The notes below the pieces were generated by a model. It saw only the letters and a list, made by a program, of their open reading frames with translations, did not search any database and was not told the DNA's origin. The translations under genes and the position numbers were made by a program. DNA of 22,536 nt, taken from contig WXFH01000022.1 in NCBI GenBank assembly GCA_009881125.1, forward strand, positions 1-22,536, written 5' to 3'. Position 1 is the stretch's first letter. Every line of letters begins with the position of its first letter. The stretch comes from Acidaminobacter sp. GTDB lineage: Bacteria; Bacillota_A; Clostridia; Peptostreptococcales; Acidaminobacteraceae. This document shows positions 22,166 through 22,536 of this stretch, in pieces.

Positions 22166-22193
22166 TTGAAAAAGAACAAACGTTTGGTATAAT
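22166..22193 (+). promoter_or_regulatory. Promoter with embedded LexA (SOS) box
   Basis: TTGAAA (22166-22171), 16-bp spacer, TATAAT (22188-22193). Between them AGAACAAACGTTTG (22173-22186) fits the Firmicutes LexA box CGAACRNRYGTTYG except for its first base, so LexA would cover the promoter. No SOS gene follows. Confidence 0.65.
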
Positions 22194-22199
22194 AAAAAC

Positions 22200-22320
22200 A
22201 GGAGATTAAATTGAATTAGCGAAAGGTCCTTCAATCACTTAAAATCAACGACTGTCGGTAGGGTAATGTAATAAGATGCCTGCCGCTTTTGATAGGTTTT
22301 AGTGATTTTTTTGTTTTTTG
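22200..22320 (+). ncRNA. Possible SOS-controlled structured RNA
   Basis: Downstream of the LexA-box promoter, ATCACT (22234-22239) pairs with AGTGAT (22301-22306). Further AAAA/TTTT and TCAA/TTGA pairs continue the helix, and an inner CGGTAGG/CCTGCCG stem closes a 16-nt loop. The hairpin is followed by TTTTTTGTTTTTTG, a terminator tract. Together this looks like a ~120-nt transcript unit. It could also be the left-end structure or leader of the adjacent IS605-type element. Confidence 0.4.
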
Positions 22321-22368
22321 TTTTGCGACAACAAGAATAGCCTTTTGCAAACGAGGAGGTGAAAAATT

Positions 22369-22536
22369 ATGTTGGTTCACAAAGCGTATAAATTTCGCAT
22401 TTATCCAAATGAAGAACAGAAAGTACTGATTGTTAATGACGGGCTTGTCTGTCCAGCAATAGACGGTGTTAATTGTCCAGATTCTGCTGACGAGACTGTC
22501 CATAATAAAGTATTGAGAAAGGGAGAATTAAGGCAA
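22369..22536 (+). pseudogene. tnpB: IS605-type TnpB start, apparently internally deleted (partial)
   Basis: ATG 22369 with GAGGAGGTG upstream. The first 21 residues, MLVHKAYKFRIYPNEEQKVL, are a typical TnpB N-terminus. Then the sequence jumps to VNDGLVCPAIDGVNCPD, which does not resemble the normal continuation (GCxRFVYN) but could be the stretch just after the RuvC-III motif. About 300 residues would be missing. The frame stays open to the window edge, so the true end is not seen. TnpB is the RNA-guided nuclease of IS605 elements; this copy should be inactive. Confidence 0.6.

Overview
The window looks like a chromosomal segment of a Gram-positive, low-to-mid GC anaerobe-type Firmicute, most likely Clostridia. 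The evidence is LPxTG sorting signals with SpaA/Cna-B and SdrD-B repeats, an SLH-domain wall protein, strong GGAGG ribosome binding sites, a Firmicutes-type LexA box, a SigV/RsiV-type sigma/anti-sigma pair, and c-di-GMP-I (GEMM-I) riboswitches. The genus cannot be fixed from the sequence alone.

Layout. Positions 1-7,000 (minus strand) are an adhesin nursery: four c-di-GMP-I riboswitches, each with its own intrinsic terminator, precede four surface-protein loci. Locus 1 is cut by an insertion sequence after about 9 codons, locus 2 (840-2900) is an intact LPPTG protein, locus 3 (3680-3975) keeps only the riboswitch and the sorting-signal tail, and locus 4 (4357-6705) is an intact, very acidic LPDTG protein. 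A MITE-like repeat pair lies between loci 2 and 3. Positions 7272-11435 encode a 1387-residue secreted multi-repeat protein without an LPxTG anchor. Upstream of it are a small ORF of unknown role and a possible structured RNA ending in a terminator (11852-12012).

Positions 12103-14495 carry a rhodanese-like lipoprotein and an SLH plus GH18-type glycosidase-like wall protein. An orphan YefM antitoxin follows, then a minus-strand cluster: ECF sigma factor, overlapping RsiV-like anti-sigma factor, and two copies of an RsiV/DUF3298-like lipoprotein made by an 870-bp tandem duplication. By family knowledge this is a cell-envelope stress module, possibly lysozyme sensing. A radical SAM pseudogene, a bactofilin-like membrane protein and an Asp/Glu-racemase family protein come next. 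The right edge is IS605-scarred: a Phd/RelE-ParE type toxin-antitoxin pair whose toxin tail is replaced by a TnpB tail, an SOS-type promoter followed by an elongated hairpin and T-tract, and the start of an apparently internally deleted tnpB.

The theme is envelope and surface biology: c-di-GMP-controlled adhesins, S-layer-type anchoring and an envelope-stress sigma factor, with heavy gene birth and death. The most unusual signal is a 10-bp word, GACCATCGGC, present 11 times exactly on the two strands (about 0.04 expected for a given 10-mer). It occurs in and between genes, and twice as a 13-bp perfect inverted pair. It behaves like an uptake-sequence or genome-signature word, which I do not know to be described in Firmicutes.
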